A DNA stretch of 44,824 nt from Erysipelotrichales bacterium (GCA_017532345.1 JAFXJJ010000102.1:1-44824), one strand, 5' to 3'; counted from the stretch's first letter, positions 1 through 9,472 are shown. Notes: generated from the letters alone by a model not told the origin. Made by a program: numbers and translations.

Positions 1-55
1 CAATAGCTATGCGAGCCATAGTGAAGATAACGAGTTGCCAGGCAGTATAACCTAG
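1..55 (+). other. Possible 3' end of an upstream gene
   Basis: Two plus-strand frames are open from the window edge: one closes at a TAA at 48-50 and the other at a TAG at 53-55, inside the stem of the following terminator. A gene ending directly before a terminator is the natural reading, but too little is visible to choose the frame or name the product. Confidence 0.35.
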
Positions 56-76
56 TCTTATTGACTAGGTTTTTTT
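51..76 (+). terminator. Rho-independent terminator
   Basis: A 7-bp stem CCTAGTC/GACTAGG (51-57 with 63-69) with a five-base loop is followed by seven T residues. It ends the transcript entering from the left and isolates mnmA. Confidence 0.85.
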
Positions 77-131
77 GTGGTTTAGAGAAATCGTTATGAA
101 AGATTATTGTATTTAATTTATTTGCTTATTA

Positions 132-140
132 TGGTATACT
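132..140 (+). promoter_or_regulatory. Extended -10 promoter of mnmA
   Basis: TATACT at 135-140 is preceded by TGG, giving an extended -10 element. No good -35 box lies 17 bases upstream. The start codon at 165 follows closely, so the leader is short. Confidence 0.5.
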
Positions 141-164
141 ATTATTGTATTTGAGGTGAATTTT

Positions 165-1298
165 ATGAGTAAAAAAGTAATATTAGGTTTATCTGGTGGA
201 GTTGATTCTGCCGTAGCAGCATATGTTTTAAAAGAGCAGGGTTATGATGTTGAATGTTGTTTTATGCGAAACTGGGATAGTGCAGCCAACAATGATTATT
301 TAGGTAATCCTAATAATGATGCTGATCAATGTCCACAAGAGAAAGATTATTATGATGCTTGTGCTGTAGCTGAAGCGCTAGGCTTGAAAATGCATAGAAT
401 TGACTTTGTGAATGAGTACTGGGATAATGTATTCCAAACTTTTATTGATGAATATAAAAAAGGCAGAACACCTAATCCTGATATTTTATGTAATAAATAT
501 ATAAAATTTGATCATTTCTTGAAATATGCTTTAAGTTTAGGCGCTGATTATGTAGCTACAGGCCATTATGCTCGTGTCGTGCACAATGAAGATGGGACTT
601 CTGTTATGCTAAGAGGTGTAGATTCAAATAAGGACCAAACATATTTCTTATGCCAATTAAATCAATATCAACTTTCTAAGACTTTATTCCCAATTGGTGA
701 TATAGAGAAAAGCGAAGTGCGTCGCATAGCAAATGAACTTGAATTAAAAATAGCAAATAAAAAGGATAGTACTGGAATATGCTTTATCGGAGAAAGAAAT
801 TTCAGAGAGTTTTTAAAAAATTATATTCCAATGAAGGAAGGTAATATTATTGAATATGAAACTGGTAAAGTTCTTGGCACTCATCAAGGTGTTATGTACT
901 ATACTATTGGTCAACGTAAAGGTCTTGGTATCGGTGGACCTGGTGGACCATGGTTTGTTATTGGAAAAGATGTAGAAAAGAATGAATTATACGTTGCAAG
1001 TGGAATTGAAGATTCGTGGTTAATGACAAATTCTTGCTTAGTAACTGATGTTAATTATATTGGAGAGAAATTTGAAGGTGAATTAAACTGTACTGCCAAA
1101 TTTAGATATCGTCAAAAAGATCATGACGTAACATTAAAGTGGATTAATGAATCAACTATTCTAGTAACATATGCTAATGGTGTAGCAGCTGTAACTCCTG
1201 GACAAGCTTGTGTTTTCTATTCAGGTGATATTTGTCTTGGTGGAGGTACTATTGAAGAAGTTTATAAAGATGGAAATAAATTACCTTATCTTAAATAG
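165..1298 (+). CDS. mnmA: tRNA-specific 2-thiouridylase MnmA
   Basis: Cytoplasmic enzyme that adds sulfur to U34 of tRNAs for Lys, Glu and Gln, using ATP and a persulfide donor. The N-terminal PP-loop SGGVDS is at residues 10-15. The two catalytic cysteines of the family are present in DILCNKYIKF (about Cys109) and DSTGICFIGER (about Cys206). Length (377 aa) is normal. A GTG at 156 is also open, but it lies inside the Shine-Dalgarno GAGGTG (153-158), so ATG 165 is preferred. It is followed 8 bases later by the CPBP protease gene. A cysteine desulfurase, often next to mnmA in Bacillota, is not visible upstream. Confidence 0.97.
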   Translation: MSKKVILGLSGGVDSAVAAYVLKEQGYDVECCFMRNWDSAANNDYLGNPNNDADQCPQEKDYYDACAVAEALGLKMHRIDFVNEYWDNVFQTFIDEYKKGRTPNPDILCNKYIKFDHFLKYALSLGADYVATGHYARVVHNEDGTSVMLRGVDSNKDQTYFLCQLNQYQLSKTLFPIGDIEKSEVRRIANELELKIANKKDSTGICFIGERNFREFLKNYIPMKEGNIIEYETGKVLGTHQGVMYYTIGQRKGLGIGGPGGPWFVIGKDVEKNELYVASGIEDSWLMTNSCLVTDVNYIGEKFEGELNCTAKFRYRQKDHDVTLKWINESTILVTYANGVAAVTPGQACVFYSGDICLGGGTIEEVYKDGNKLPYLK

Positions 1299-1306
1299 GA
1301 GGGCCT

Positions 1307-2053
1307 ATGAGCTTATATAATATGAGATTAGAATCTCGATATGCTGATGATTGGTATTCAGATAAAGTGGTTAGCAATAAAAGACAACTATTTGGTCTTG
1401 TATATTACTTAATTTGTCATTTATTTGTTTTACCATTAATTATTATGAGTGCTTTAAGCACATTTACTTTATTATCAAATGATGAAATCTTGAATGTATT
1501 TCAAATGTATAGTGATTCATTAAGCGGTATTATATTGATTATTATAATGTGGCCACTATTTATTGATAATTTAGAAAGATTTACACAGAAGCTGTTTAGG
1601 ACAGTTATTCAAGGAGCTAAATGGTATCTACCTAGTATTTTAATGAATGCTGCAATTAGTTATGGCATACTAGTATTGACTGGTATCGAACAAAGTTCAA
1701 ATCAGCTAGCTGTAGAAGCACTATTAAAAGCTAATTTTTGGGGAATGTTTATACCTGCTGTTGTTGTTGCTCCAATAATAGAAGAGTTAGTTTTTAGAGG
1801 TATTATTTTCAGATCATTTAGGAAGTTTGGATTTTTACCTGCTGCATTAGTTAGCGGTTTATTCTTTGGACTTTTACACTGTATTGGAGATATTACTTCA
1901 GGTAACTGGATAGGCCTTATTTATGTTTTAGTATACATGAGTATGGGAATGTTTATGTGTAAAGCATATGAAGATTCTAAAAATTTATTCGGTGCAGTTT
2001 TCTTACACTTTTTAAATAATTTTTTAAGTGTTTTAATTATTCTAATGGTTTAG
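1307..2053 (+). CDS. CPBP family intramembrane metalloprotease
   Basis: Predicted integral membrane glutamic/metalloprotease of the CAAX-protease/bacteriocin-processing (Abi) family. About seven hydrophobic segments span the 248 aa. Family motifs are intact: EELVFRG (Glu159-Glu160, Arg164), FGLLH (His191) and HFLNN (His234, Asn238). The start has a strong AGGAGGG site. It lies between mnmA and recD2, probably co-transcribed with both (gaps of 8 and 17 bases). The family includes bacteriocin self-immunity proteins and housekeeping proteases; with no bacteriocin gene nearby the substrate is unknown. Confidence 0.88.
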   Translation: MSLYNMRLESRYADDWYSDKVVSNKRQLFGLVYYLICHLFVLPLIIMSALSTFTLLSNDEILNVFQMYSDSLSGIILIIIMWPLFIDNLERFTQKLFRTVIQGAKWYLPSILMNAAISYGILVLTGIEQSSNQLAVEALLKANFWGMFIPAVVVAPIIEELVFRGIIFRSFRKFGFLPAALVSGLFFGLLHCIGDITSGNWIGLIYVLVYMSMGMFMCKAYEDSKNLFGAVFLHFLNNFLSVLIILMV

Positions 2054-2070
2054 TGATTTAGGAGGTATTT

Positions 2071-4254
2071 ATGATAGAGATTAAAGGTAAATTTAAAGTT
2101 ATAATCTATCATAATGAAACCTCTTTTTTTACTGTTGCGAAGTTTGCATTATATGAGGTAGAAGAGAAGCTTATAACTGTAACAGGTATATTTAAAGAAC
2201 TTCAATATGATATGTTGTATCGTCTTGAGGGGGATTATGCTGAACATTCTAAGTATGGATATCAATTTCAATGTACCTCATTTAAAAGGGTTTTACCAAC
2301 AGATTATGATTCACAAATTGCTTTTTTAAGTAGCCCAGTTTTTCCTGGAATTGGTAGTAAAATGGCTACGACAATTATTGATAAACTAGGTGAGAATGCT
2401 TTTCAAATGATAAAAGACAATCCTGATATTTTAGATACAATAAAGGGCATGAGTCTTAAAAAGAAGAATTCTATTATTAATGGATTGAAGGATAATGGTA
2501 ATTTGGAAGAAATCATCGGTTTCTTTACTACACATGGTCTTGGTATTAGAAATATAATGAAGTTGGAAAAAATTTACGGTGAAAAAGTGATTGATGTTGT
2601 TTACAATAATCCATATCAGTTGGTTGAGGAAGTTGATGGATTTGGGTTTGCGACTGCAGATAAGCTTGCTAAGAGTATTGAGTTTGATATGTATAGCTTT
2701 TATAGAACACGTGCAGGCTTATTAAGTGCTGTAATGGATGAATGCTTCAGAAGAGGTGATACATATTTAGATTATTCTGAATTAATACCATTATTGGTTA
2801 AAAAGATTGGACATCAAAACTTTGATTTAGATGAGGTTCTTGAGGATTTAAGAAAATCAAAGCTATTATATATAGAAGGTACAAAGATTTATCATTATTC
2901 GCAGTACCTAGCTGAAGAGGAAATATCGTCTTATTTTGCTGACTTTATCTGTCAACCAGAATTAGTTTTACCTAAGGAAGATATAACTAGATTTATTAAT
3001 GAGATTGAAGACAATAATAGTATTATTTATGATGATGTTCAGAAAGAAGCTATTGATATGTTCTTGAAAAAACCTTTTTTAATTCTTACTGGAGGACCTG
3101 GTACAGGAAAAACGACTATTGTAAAGGCCATGATTGAACTTTATCATAAATTATATCCTAATAAATCTATTGCAATTTGCGCTCCTACGGGAAGAGCTGC
3201 CAAACGATTAACGGAGTTAACAGGAGTTGAGGCAACTACAATACATAGAATGTTGAAGTGGAATTTAGAATCCAATACCTTTGCGATTGACGAACAAACC
3301 CCGTTACCAGCTGATTTATTGGTAATCGATGAGTTTTCTATGGTTGACCCATGGTTACTTCATCAAGTCGTAAAAGCTGGTGCTAATTTAAATAAAATCT
3401 TATTTATAGGAGATGAAGATCAATTACCTTCAGTGAGTTGTGGTGCAACATTACGCGACTTTATTGCATCAGAAAAATTCCCAATTGTTAGATTATCAAA
3501 GATATTTAGACAAAGTGAAGGTAGTGATGTCGTTACTTTAGCTCATCAAATTAAGTTAGATGAAAAGATTAATATTGATGATATGCGTGAAGTTAAATTC
3601 TATGAAATTGAGAAAAATAGTGTTAGAGAATTAGTTAATAAAGTAGTTTTGTTAGGACTACAAAAAGGGTATGATTTATCTCAAATTCAGGTATTAGTTC
3701 CTAAATATGCGGGAGATAATGGGATTGATGCGATTAATCATGAACTTCAAAAATTATGTAATCCTCCTGCATATGAAAAACTTGAATTAAAGGTAGGGTA
3801 TAAAATATTTAGAGAGGGCGATAAGATATTACAATTAAAGAATCAAATTGATGATGACGTATACAATGGAGATATAGGTATTTTAGAAGAAGTATGTTTG
3901 AAAGAATATGAAGATGACAATATTGATAAGCTAGTAGTAAGATTTGATGATAATATTGTTGTTTATTCTGGTGAAAAACTACAAAATATTTCTCATGCCT
4001 ATTGTGTATCTATTCATAAATCGCAAGGTAGTGAATACCAAATAGTAATTATGCCAATATTAAAAGAATATTATAATATGTTGAGTAAGAAATTATTGTA
4101 TACTGGTATTACACGTGCAAAGAAATCACTAATACTTATAGGTGATAAATCATTGTTTGAAAAGGGATTGAGTATTAATGATCGAGAGCGAATAACAACA
4201 TTGAAAGAAAGATTTGATTCTAAAGTTGGAAAATCATTATATGAATTATGGTAG
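2071..4254 (+). CDS. recD2: ATP-dependent DNA helicase RecD2
   Basis: RecBCD-independent RecD-type 5'-3' helicase, a DNA repair and replication-fork factor. The 727 aa show the RecD2 layout: an N-terminal OB-like domain (about 1-75), helix-hairpin-helix region (about 85-210), and SF1 helicase core with Walker A GGPGTGKTT near residue 341, Walker B VIDEFSMVD near 418, and C-terminal motif HKSQGSEYQ near 650 followed by TGITRAKK. The long N-terminal extension separates it from RecBCD-type RecD. GGAGG precedes the start at 7-8 bases. A terminator directly follows, closing the mnmA-CPBP-recD2 unit. Order trmU...recD2...alaS is also seen in B. subtilis. Confidence 0.95.
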   Translation: MIEIKGKFKVIIYHNETSFFTVAKFALYEVEEKLITVTGIFKELQYDMLYRLEGDYAEHSKYGYQFQCTSFKRVLPTDYDSQIAFLSSPVFPGIGSKMATTIIDKLGENAFQMIKDNPDILDTIKGMSLKKKNSIINGLKDNGNLEEIIGFFTTHGLGIRNIMKLEKIYGEKVIDVVYNNPYQLVEEVDGFGFATADKLAKSIEFDMYSFYRTRAGLLSAVMDECFRRGDTYLDYSELIPLLVKKIGHQNFDLDEVLEDLRKSKLLYIEGTKIYHYSQYLAEEEISSYFADFICQPELVLPKEDITRFINEIEDNNSIIYDDVQKEAIDMFLKKPFLILTGGPGTGKTTIVKAMIELYHKLYPNKSIAICAPTGRAAKRLTELTGVEATTIHRMLKWNLESNTFAIDEQTPLPADLLVIDEFSMVDPWLLHQVVKAGANLNKILFIGDEDQLPSVSCGATLRDFIASEKFPIVRLSKIFRQSEGSDVVTLAHQIKLDEKINIDDMREVKFYEIEKNSVRELVNKVVLLGLQKGYDLSQIQVLVPKYAGDNGIDAINHELQKLCNPPAYEKLELKVGYKIFREGDKILQLKNQIDDDVYNGDIGILEEVCLKEYEDDNIDKLVVRFDDNIVVYSGEKLQNISHAYCVSIHKSQGSEYQIVIMPILKEYYNMLSKKLLYTGITRAKKSLILIGDKSLFEKGLSINDRERITTLKERFDSKVGKSLYELW

Positions 4255-4255
4255 T

Positions 4256-4279
4256 AAAGGAAGAGTAATCTTCCTTTTT
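4256..4279 (+). terminator. Terminator after recD2
   Basis: A perfect 9-bp stem AAAGGAAGA/TCTTCCTTT with a GTAA loop begins two bases after the recD2 stop and ends in a T run. Confidence 0.85.
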
Positions 4280-4344
4280 ATTATGTATGATTAATTATAA
4301 GTATTAATTAATATAAATGTGACAAACTAATAATGGTGATATAA

Positions 4345-4464
4345 ATGAAAATAAATAAGAAGAAATTGCTTTATTGTTATTTTGGAGTAGTGTTTATTAT
4401 TCATGCTTTAATAGTATGTTTTCTTGAAAAGAGAGCGCATCAAAAAAATTGTATGAAACAGTAA
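4345..4464 (+). CDS. Putative 39-aa single-pass membrane protein
   Basis: An ORF of 39 codons starts at ATG 4345 with GGTGAT at 4335-4340 as a possible ribosome site. The product begins with a lysine-rich tip (residues 2-7), then one hydrophobic stretch (about 8-27) and a short basic, cysteine-containing tail (EKRAHQKNCMKQ). It fills part of the gap between the recD2 terminator and the alaS promoter, with no clear promoter of its own. I do not recognise a family. It may be a real small membrane protein or chance. Confidence 0.4.
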   Translation: MKINKKKLLYCYFGVVFIIHALIVCFLEKRAHQKNCMKQ

Positions 4465-4484
4465 GATTATTTGGTTATTATGTA

Positions 4485-4513
4485 TTGTTTTCAAACAAAA
4501 AATATGTTAATAT
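4485..4513 (+). promoter_or_regulatory. Promoter of the alaS T-box leader
   Basis: TTGTTT (4485-4490) and TAATAT (4508-4513) are separated by exactly 17 bases, a good sigma-A-type promoter directly upstream of the T-box leader. Confidence 0.7.
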
Positions 4514-4526
4514 ACATAGGTAAATC

Positions 4527-4736
4527 GTTGATAAAGATTAGTAATTTTGATTAGTATTTATAGAGAGGAAACGGTTGGTGTAAGTTTCTAATACGGCAAG
4601 ATGAAGCTACTTTTGAGTGATGGTTAAAGCCATTCGTAACTCTGCGTTATAGAGATTGAGGTGTGCTACGTAACTACGTAGTAAATCAGGATGGTACCGC
4701 GTAATTAACGTTCCTGTTTACAGGAACTTTTTTTTT
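4527..4736 (+). promoter_or_regulatory. T-box riboswitch (tRNA-Ala responsive) controlling alaS
   Basis: The leader shows the conserved parts of a T-box. Stem I carries AGAGAGG and the CGGTTGGTG loop near 4562-4580. The specifier is GCT at 4606-4608 (context GAAGCTAC), an alanine codon matching the downstream alaS. The T-box proper AGGATGGTACCGCG is at 4688-4701. A terminator stem GTTCCTG/CAGGAAC (4710-4716 with 4721-4727) and nine T residues follow. In the known mechanism, uncharged tRNA-Ala pairs with the specifier and T-box and favours antitermination. The exact 5' boundary is estimated. Confidence 0.95.
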
Positions 4737-4750
4737 GGAGGAAAATAGAT

Positions 4751-7381
4751 ATGAAGAATTTAAGTGGAAATGAAGTAAGAAGTTTATTCTTAAAGTATTT
4801 TGAAGAACGTGGGCATATGGTAGAACCTAGTGCTTCTCTTGTACCACACAATGACCCAACATTATTATGGATTAATGCTGGTGTTGCAGCTTTAAAGAAA
4901 TACTTTGATGGAAGTGAAAAGCCAAAATGTAATCGTATTACGAATGCCCAAAAATCAATTCGTACTAACGATATTGAAAATGTAGGAAAAACTAGTCGTC
5001 ACCATACTTTCTTTGAAATGTTAGGTAATTTCTCAATTGGAGATTACTTCAAAGATGAAGCTATTCCTTTCGCTTGGGAATTCTTAACTGGTGAAGATTG
5101 GATTGGTTTTGAAAAAGAACGTATGTATATCACTGTTTATGAAGATGATGATCGTGCATATGATATTTGGACTAAAGTATGTGGTGTAGATCCAAGTCAC
5201 ATCTTAAGAACACCAAATAACTATTGGCAAATTGGTGAAGGACCATCTGGACCTGATACTGAAATCTTCTATGATCGTGGTGAAAAATATGATCCAGAAG
5301 GTTTAGGTGAACGTGCATTCTTTGAAGAATTAGATAATGACCGTTACATTGAAGTATGGAACGTTGTATTCTCTCAATATGACGCTAAAGAAGGGGTAGA
5401 TCGCAAAGATTATAAAGAGTTACCTCAAAAGAATATTGATACAGGTATGGGGTTAGAACGTTTAGTATGCTTAATGCAAGATGGTGAAACTAACTTTGAT
5501 ACAGATTTATTCTTACCTTATATTCATGCAACTGAAAAGATGGCTGTTAAGAAATATGAAGGTGACAATAAAATGAGTTATCGTGTTATTGCTGACCATG
5601 TTCGTACAGTTACATTTGCATTAGCAGATGGTGCATTATTCTCTAATGAAGGCCGTGGATATGTATTGCGTCGTTTATTACGTAGAGCTGCTAGATATGC
5701 TCGTAAGATTGGTATTAATGGTGCATTCTTACATGAATTAGTACCAGTAGTAGTTGACAACATGAAGGGATTCTATCCATATTTAACTGATAAATGTGCA
5801 TATATTCAAAAATTAGTTAAAGCTGAAGAAGAACGTTTCGTTGCTACATTAAATGAAGGCGAAAAGTTAATGAACAACGTTATTGCTGAAAATAAAGGTA
5901 AGACTACTGTTATTAGTGGTGAAACAGCATTTAAGATGTATGATACTTATGGTTTCCCTTATGAATTAACATTAGAAATGGCTGAAGAAAACGGCTTTAC
6001 AGTTGATGAAGATGGATTCAAAGCTGAAATGGAAAAACAAAGACAAAGAGCTCGTGATGCACGTGAAGATGCAGAATCAATGGGATCTCAAGCTATCGAC
6101 TTAATGAACTTTGAAGAAAAGTCAGAATTCGTTGGATATACTGAAAGAACATGTACTGCAAAAGTAATTGGTTTATTTGTTAACGGTGTTAAGACTGATG
6201 AATTTGATAGTGTAGGTGAAGCTATTTTTGATAAGACTCCATTCTATGCTACAATGGGTGGTCAAGAATGTGACAATGGTGTTGTTGTTGCTAACGGATT
6301 TAAAGGTAATATTACTGATGTACGTAAAGCGCCTCATAAGCAAGGTTTACATAAAGTAGAAGTGCTTGAAGGAACTTTAAAAGTTGGTGATGAAGTTACA
6401 TTAACTATTGATTCAGCAAGAAGAAATGCGACTTGTGCTAACCACTCAGTTACTCACTTACTACAATCTGCATTAAGAGAGGTTGTTGGTACTCACGTTC
6501 AACAAGCTGGTTCTTTCAACTGCGAAGAATATATGAGATTTGACTTTACTCACTTCGAAAAGATTAGTGATGGAGATTTAAAGAGAATTGAAGCTATCGT
6601 TAACGAAAAGATTGCTGAACATTTAGATGTAATTACAGAAGTGATGGATGTAGAAACAGCTAAAACATCAGGTGCAACTGCTCTATTTGATGAAAAGTAT
6701 GAAGATGATGTACGTGTTGTAAGTATGGGTGAATTCTCAAAAGAATTATGTGGTGGTACTCATGTTAAGAATACTGCAGAAATCGGAATGTTTAAAATTA
6801 TTACAGAAGAATCTGTAGGTAGTGGTATTCGTCGTATTACTGGTAAAACTGCAATGGGTGCTTACCAAGAATTCAAGGATATGGAAGCAATGTTATGGAG
6901 ACTTGCTAGTGCATTCAAGTCAACAAATATTGAAAGTGTAGAAAAACGTGTTGAAATGTTATTAGCTGAAAATACTGAAATTAAACAAGCTAATGGTCAA
7001 TTAAACAGCAAATTATTAGCATTTGAAGCTGATGAATTAGTTGCTAATACAGTAGATTATAATGGAGTACCTACTCTTGTAGTAGAAAAGAGTGGAATGG
7101 ATGTTAACTCTATTAAGAATTTAGTTACTACATTAAAGAATAAAGCTAAGAGTGTAGTTGTATTCGTTATTAGTAGCGAAGAAGATAAGGTGACATTTGT
7201 TTCAGGTGTAACTTCTGACTTAAATGCTAAGGGCATTGCAGCAGGTAATTTAATTAAAGAAGTATGCTCATTATGTGAAGGTCGTGGTAGTGGAAAACCT
7301 GACATGGCACAAGGTGGAGCAAAAGATATTAATGCAGTTAAGAATGCAATCGAAAAAGTCTTATCAAATTTAAGTAAATAG
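4751..7381 (+). CDS. alaS: Alanine-tRNA ligase
   Basis: Class II synthetase that charges tRNA-Ala and edits mischarged Ser and Gly. The N-terminal catalytic domain has RTNDIENVGKTSRHHTFFEM and GNFSIGDYFK (about residues 73-105). The editing domain has the zinc-site motifs HSVTH (about 572-576) and CGGTH (about 674-678), followed by GSGIRRITG. The C-terminal C-Ala domain is present (DMAQGGAKD). The 876 aa are full length. GGAGG lies just after the T-box terminator. Expression is probably controlled by the GCT-specifier T-box upstream. It heads the conserved alaS-ireB-ruvX order of Bacillota. Confidence 0.98.
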   Translation: MKNLSGNEVRSLFLKYFEERGHMVEPSASLVPHNDPTLLWINAGVAALKKYFDGSEKPKCNRITNAQKSIRTNDIENVGKTSRHHTFFEMLGNFSIGDYFKDEAIPFAWEFLTGEDWIGFEKERMYITVYEDDDRAYDIWTKVCGVDPSHILRTPNNYWQIGEGPSGPDTEIFYDRGEKYDPEGLGERAFFEELDNDRYIEVWNVVFSQYDAKEGVDRKDYKELPQKNIDTGMGLERLVCLMQDGETNFDTDLFLPYIHATEKMAVKKYEGDNKMSYRVIADHVRTVTFALADGALFSNEGRGYVLRRLLRRAARYARKIGINGAFLHELVPVVVDNMKGFYPYLTDKCAYIQKLVKAEEERFVATLNEGEKLMNNVIAENKGKTTVISGETAFKMYDTYGFPYELTLEMAEENGFTVDEDGFKAEMEKQRQRARDAREDAESMGSQAIDLMNFEEKSEFVGYTERTCTAKVIGLFVNGVKTDEFDSVGEAIFDKTPFYATMGGQECDNGVVVANGFKGNITDVRKAPHKQGLHKVEVLEGTLKVGDEVTLTIDSARRNATCANHSVTHLLQSALREVVGTHVQQAGSFNCEEYMRFDFTHFEKISDGDLKRIEAIVNEKIAEHLDVITEVMDVETAKTSGATALFDEKYEDDVRVVSMGEFSKELCGGTHVKNTAEIGMFKIITEESVGSGIRRITGKTAMGAYQEFKDMEAMLWRLASAFKSTNIESVEKRVEMLLAENTEIKQANGQLNSKLLAFEADELVANTVDYNGVPTLVVEKSGMDVNSIKNLVTTLKNKAKSVVVFVISSEEDKVTFVSGVTSDLNAKGIAAGNLIKEVCSLCEGRGSGKPDMAQGGAKDINAVKNAIEKVLSNLSK

Positions 7382-7383
7382 GA

Positions 7384-7412
7384 TTTCCATTTTATAAAAA
7401 TTCTAGTATAAT
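7384..7412 (+). promoter_or_regulatory. Promoter of ireB-ruvX
   Basis: TTTCCA (7384-7389) and a consensus TATAAT (7407-7412) are 17 bases apart, directly after the alaS stop and upstream of the ireB ribosome site GAGGAGG. The ireB group can thus be transcribed independently of the T-box. Confidence 0.7.
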
Positions 7413-7432
7413 AGATTCGAGGAGGCGGTATT

Positions 7433-7696
7433 ATGATAAATCAACAACATACAGAAACTTTACCATTTAGCTCAGAGGAGTTACGTCGTGATCATATCAA
7501 GCATATCTTACGTCTGACTAAAGAAGCTCTTGAGGAACGTGGATATAATGCCGTTAATCAGCTTGCTGGTTATTTAATCTCTAATGACCCGGCTTATATT
7601 TCATCTCACAATAATGCTAGAAGTGTAATTCAACAAGTTGAAAGACATGAAATTATTGAAGAGCTAGTTCGTGCTTATTTGGAGGAAGAAAAATAG
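7433..7696 (+). CDS. ireB: IreB family regulatory phosphoprotein (UPF0297)
   Basis: Small cytoplasmic protein of the UPF0297/IreB family (87 aa, normal length). In Enterococcus faecalis IreB is a substrate of the Ser/Thr kinase IreK and affects cephalosporin resistance. The hallmark stretches [27 protein letters not shown] and [10 protein letters not shown] are all visible. The start has a strong GAGGAGG site. Its stop is directly abutted by the ruvX start codon. No IreK kinase or phosphatase gene is present in the window, so a role in that circuit here is inferred from family only. Confidence 0.93.
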   Translation: MINQQHTETLPFSSEELRRDHIKHILRLTKEALEERGYNAVNQLAGYLISNDPAYISSHNNARSVIQQVERHEIIEELVRAYLEEEK

Positions 7697-8125
7697 ATGA
7701 GAGTCATGGGGTTAGATTTAGGAAGTCGCACGTGTGGTGTAGCTGTTAGTGATGCTTTATGTATGATTGCACGTGCAGTTGAAACTATTCGTTTTGAAGA
7801 AGAAGACAATGATGTTGCACTTTCACGTATTAAAGAATTAATTAAGGAACATGAAGTTCATCTAATTGTATTAGGCTTACCTAAGCATATGAATGGTGAT
7901 ATTGGTGTACGTGCGCAAATATCATTAGATTTTAAAGAAAAACTAGAAAAAGAAACAGGTCTACGTGTTGTTCTAATTGATGAAAGAATGACAACTATGC
8001 AAGCAAATCGAGTTCTATTAGAAGCCGATGTTTCACGAAAAAAACGTAAGAAAGTAGTGGATCAAATTGCGGCAGTAACAATTTTACAAGGCTTTCTTGA
8101 TAGTGGTATGTCAAAGGCGGCTTAA
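7697..8125 (+). CDS. ruvX: Holliday junction resolvase-like protein RuvX (YqgF)
   Basis: RNase H-fold nuclease family linked to recombination and, in some bacteria, 16S rRNA 5' processing. The 142 aa carry the first acidic motif GLDLGSRTCGVAVSD near the N terminus (Asp7), LGLPKHMNGDIG in the middle, the IDERMTT motif near 97-103 and the last conserved Asp in KKVVDQIAA. The start codon immediately follows the ireB stop; a GGAGG lies inside the end of ireB, so translation is probably coupled. The 3' end overlaps a terminator stem. Confidence 0.95.
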   Translation: MRVMGLDLGSRTCGVAVSDALCMIARAVETIRFEEEDNDVALSRIKELIKEHEVHLIVLGLPKHMNGDIGVRAQISLDFKEKLEKETGLRVVLIDERMTTMQANRVLLEADVSRKKRKKVVDQIAAVTILQGFLDSGMSKAA

Positions 8126-8135
8126 ACCGCCTTTT
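8113..8135 (+). terminator. Terminator overlapping the 3' end of ruvX
   Basis: Stem AAAGGCGG/CCGCCTTT (8113-8120 with 8127-8134), loop CTTAAA, then a T-rich tail. The ruvX stop codon (8123-8125) lies in the loop. Some transcription may read through to the DUF1292 gene, whose ribosome site starts at 8145. Confidence 0.75.
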
Positions 8136-8158
8136 ATTTTAAAAAAGGAGAATATTTT

Positions 8159-8419
8159 ATGAATGAAACTAATCGTTTAATCGTTGTAGATGACAATGGT
8201 AATGAAATTGAAATGGAAATCATCTTTACTTTTGTAGATGATTCTAAGAATAAACAATATGTTTTATATACTAACCCAGCAGAAGAAGATGGAGAAGTTT
8301 TCGCATCATCTTATGATGATGAAGGTAACCTTTACCCAATCGAAGATGAAAAAGAATGGGAAATGGTAGAAGAGGTATTTGGAGCTTATATTGATGAGTT
8401 CGAAGATGAAGAAGCGTAA
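8159..8419 (+). CDS. DUF1292 family protein (YrzB-like)
   Basis: Small, very acidic protein of 86 aa matching the DUF1292/YrzB pattern: an N-terminal beta-rich part (VVDDNGNEIEMEIIFTFVDD), the KQYVLYTNP segment, and an acidic EDEKEWEMVEEVF tail. Its function is unknown, but the gene sits beside ruvX and ireB throughout Bacillota, as here. AAAAAGGAG precedes the start. The 3' end overlaps the start region of mltG in another frame, indicating translational coupling. Confidence 0.88.
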   Translation: MNETNRLIVVDDNGNEIEMEIIFTFVDDSKNKQYVLYTNPAEEDGEVFASSYDDEGNLYPIEDEKEWEMVEEVFGAYIDEFEDEEA

Positions 8420-9461
8420 GGTTAAACCTAGCGCTTTTATTGCTTTATTTCTCTTAATCTTTTTATTTGTATTTGCTTTTGGTTATAAGACATATGAAGA
8501 TGGTTTAGCAGCTGTTGATTTCGAAGTCGACTACATGAGTGTAGAAATTACACAAGGTAGTACATTGTATAGTACTTTAGATAAATTAGAAAGTCTAGGT
8601 ATCATTAGAAATGCTGATATTGCTAAGCTATATGCAAAGATTAATGATTTAAATGATATTAAGGCTGGTTATTATGAAATTCCTAATGGAATGGATGTAC
8701 CTGATATCATTGCTTATTTACAAGGAAACAATGCGATTATTGATCAAGTAATGATTACGATACCTGAGGGGTATTGGGCTAAGCAGATTGCTGAATTACT
8801 TGGGAATGAACTAAGTGTTTCATCAGATGAATTATTATCTGCTTGGAATGATGAAGAATATGTGAGAACTTTAGTTGAAGATTATGAAGTACTTACAGAT
8901 GAAGTATTTAATAAAGATTCAAAAGTGCTATTAGAAGGGTATTTGTTCCCTGAAACATATTCATTTATTAAGAATACCAACGTAGATGAAGTTACTAGAC
9001 GTTTATTAAATCATACAGAAATGATTTATAAAAAGTATCAGTCTGCATTTGATGAAAGTACATATAGTACACATGAATTAATGACTTTAGCTTCGATACT
9101 TCAATTTGAAAGTGGGGAAGTAGATGATATGAAGTTAATTTCAAGTGTGTTCTATAATCGTTTAAATAGTGGAATGAAACTACAAAGTAGTGTTACTGTA
9201 TGTTATGCAATATATGATTATTCAGATTGGAAAGCATGTGAGTATTATGAAAATGTAGATTCTCCATATAATACATATCACCATGAAGGATTACCTCCTT
9301 CACCAATCATGAATCCTGGAGAACATGCGATTGAAGCAGTGTTATATCCAGCAGAGAGTGACTATTATTTCTTTATTGGTGATGTATATGGTGATGGTGG
9401 AACTATATTTGCGAAAACATATAGTGAACATTTAAAGAATATTGATAAATATTTAAAGTAA
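8394..9461 (+). CDS. mltG: Endolytic transglycosylase MltG
   Basis: YceG-like membrane-bound lytic transglycosylase that cleaves nascent glycan strands and helps end peptidoglycan chains. A basic cytoplasmic tip is followed by one membrane anchor ([17 protein letters not shown]), then the extracellular LysM-like and catalytic domain. The expected catalytic Glu is in [10 protein letters not shown], and the C-terminal family signature [16 protein letters not shown] is present. ATG 8394 is chosen because GGAG at 8381-8384 is well spaced; ATG 8406 and an upstream TTG at 8379 are alternatives. All choices overlap the DUF1292 gene or nearly so. Confidence 0.94.
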   Translation: MSSKMKKRKVKPSAFIALFLLIFLFVFAFGYKTYEDGLAAVDFEVDYMSVEITQGSTLYSTLDKLESLGIIRNADIAKLYAKINDLNDIKAGYYEIPNGMDVPDIIAYLQGNNAIIDQVMITIPEGYWAKQIAELLGNELSVSSDELLSAWNDEEYVRTLVEDYEVLTDEVFNKDSKVLLEGYLFPETYSFIKNTNVDEVTRRLLNHTEMIYKKYQSAFDESTYSTHELMTLASILQFESGEVDDMKLISSVFYNRLNSGMKLQSSVTVCYAIYDYSDWKACEYYENVDSPYNTYHHEGLPPSPIMNPGEHAIEAVLYPAESDYYFFIGDVYGDGGTIFAKTYSEHLKNIDKYLK

Positions 9462-9472
9462 GGGGTGTTAGA

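Noticed and set aside
5578..5763. Minus-strand ORF within alaS, and another at 7057-7305
   Set aside because: Shadows of a well-conserved gene; no promoter or ribosome site.
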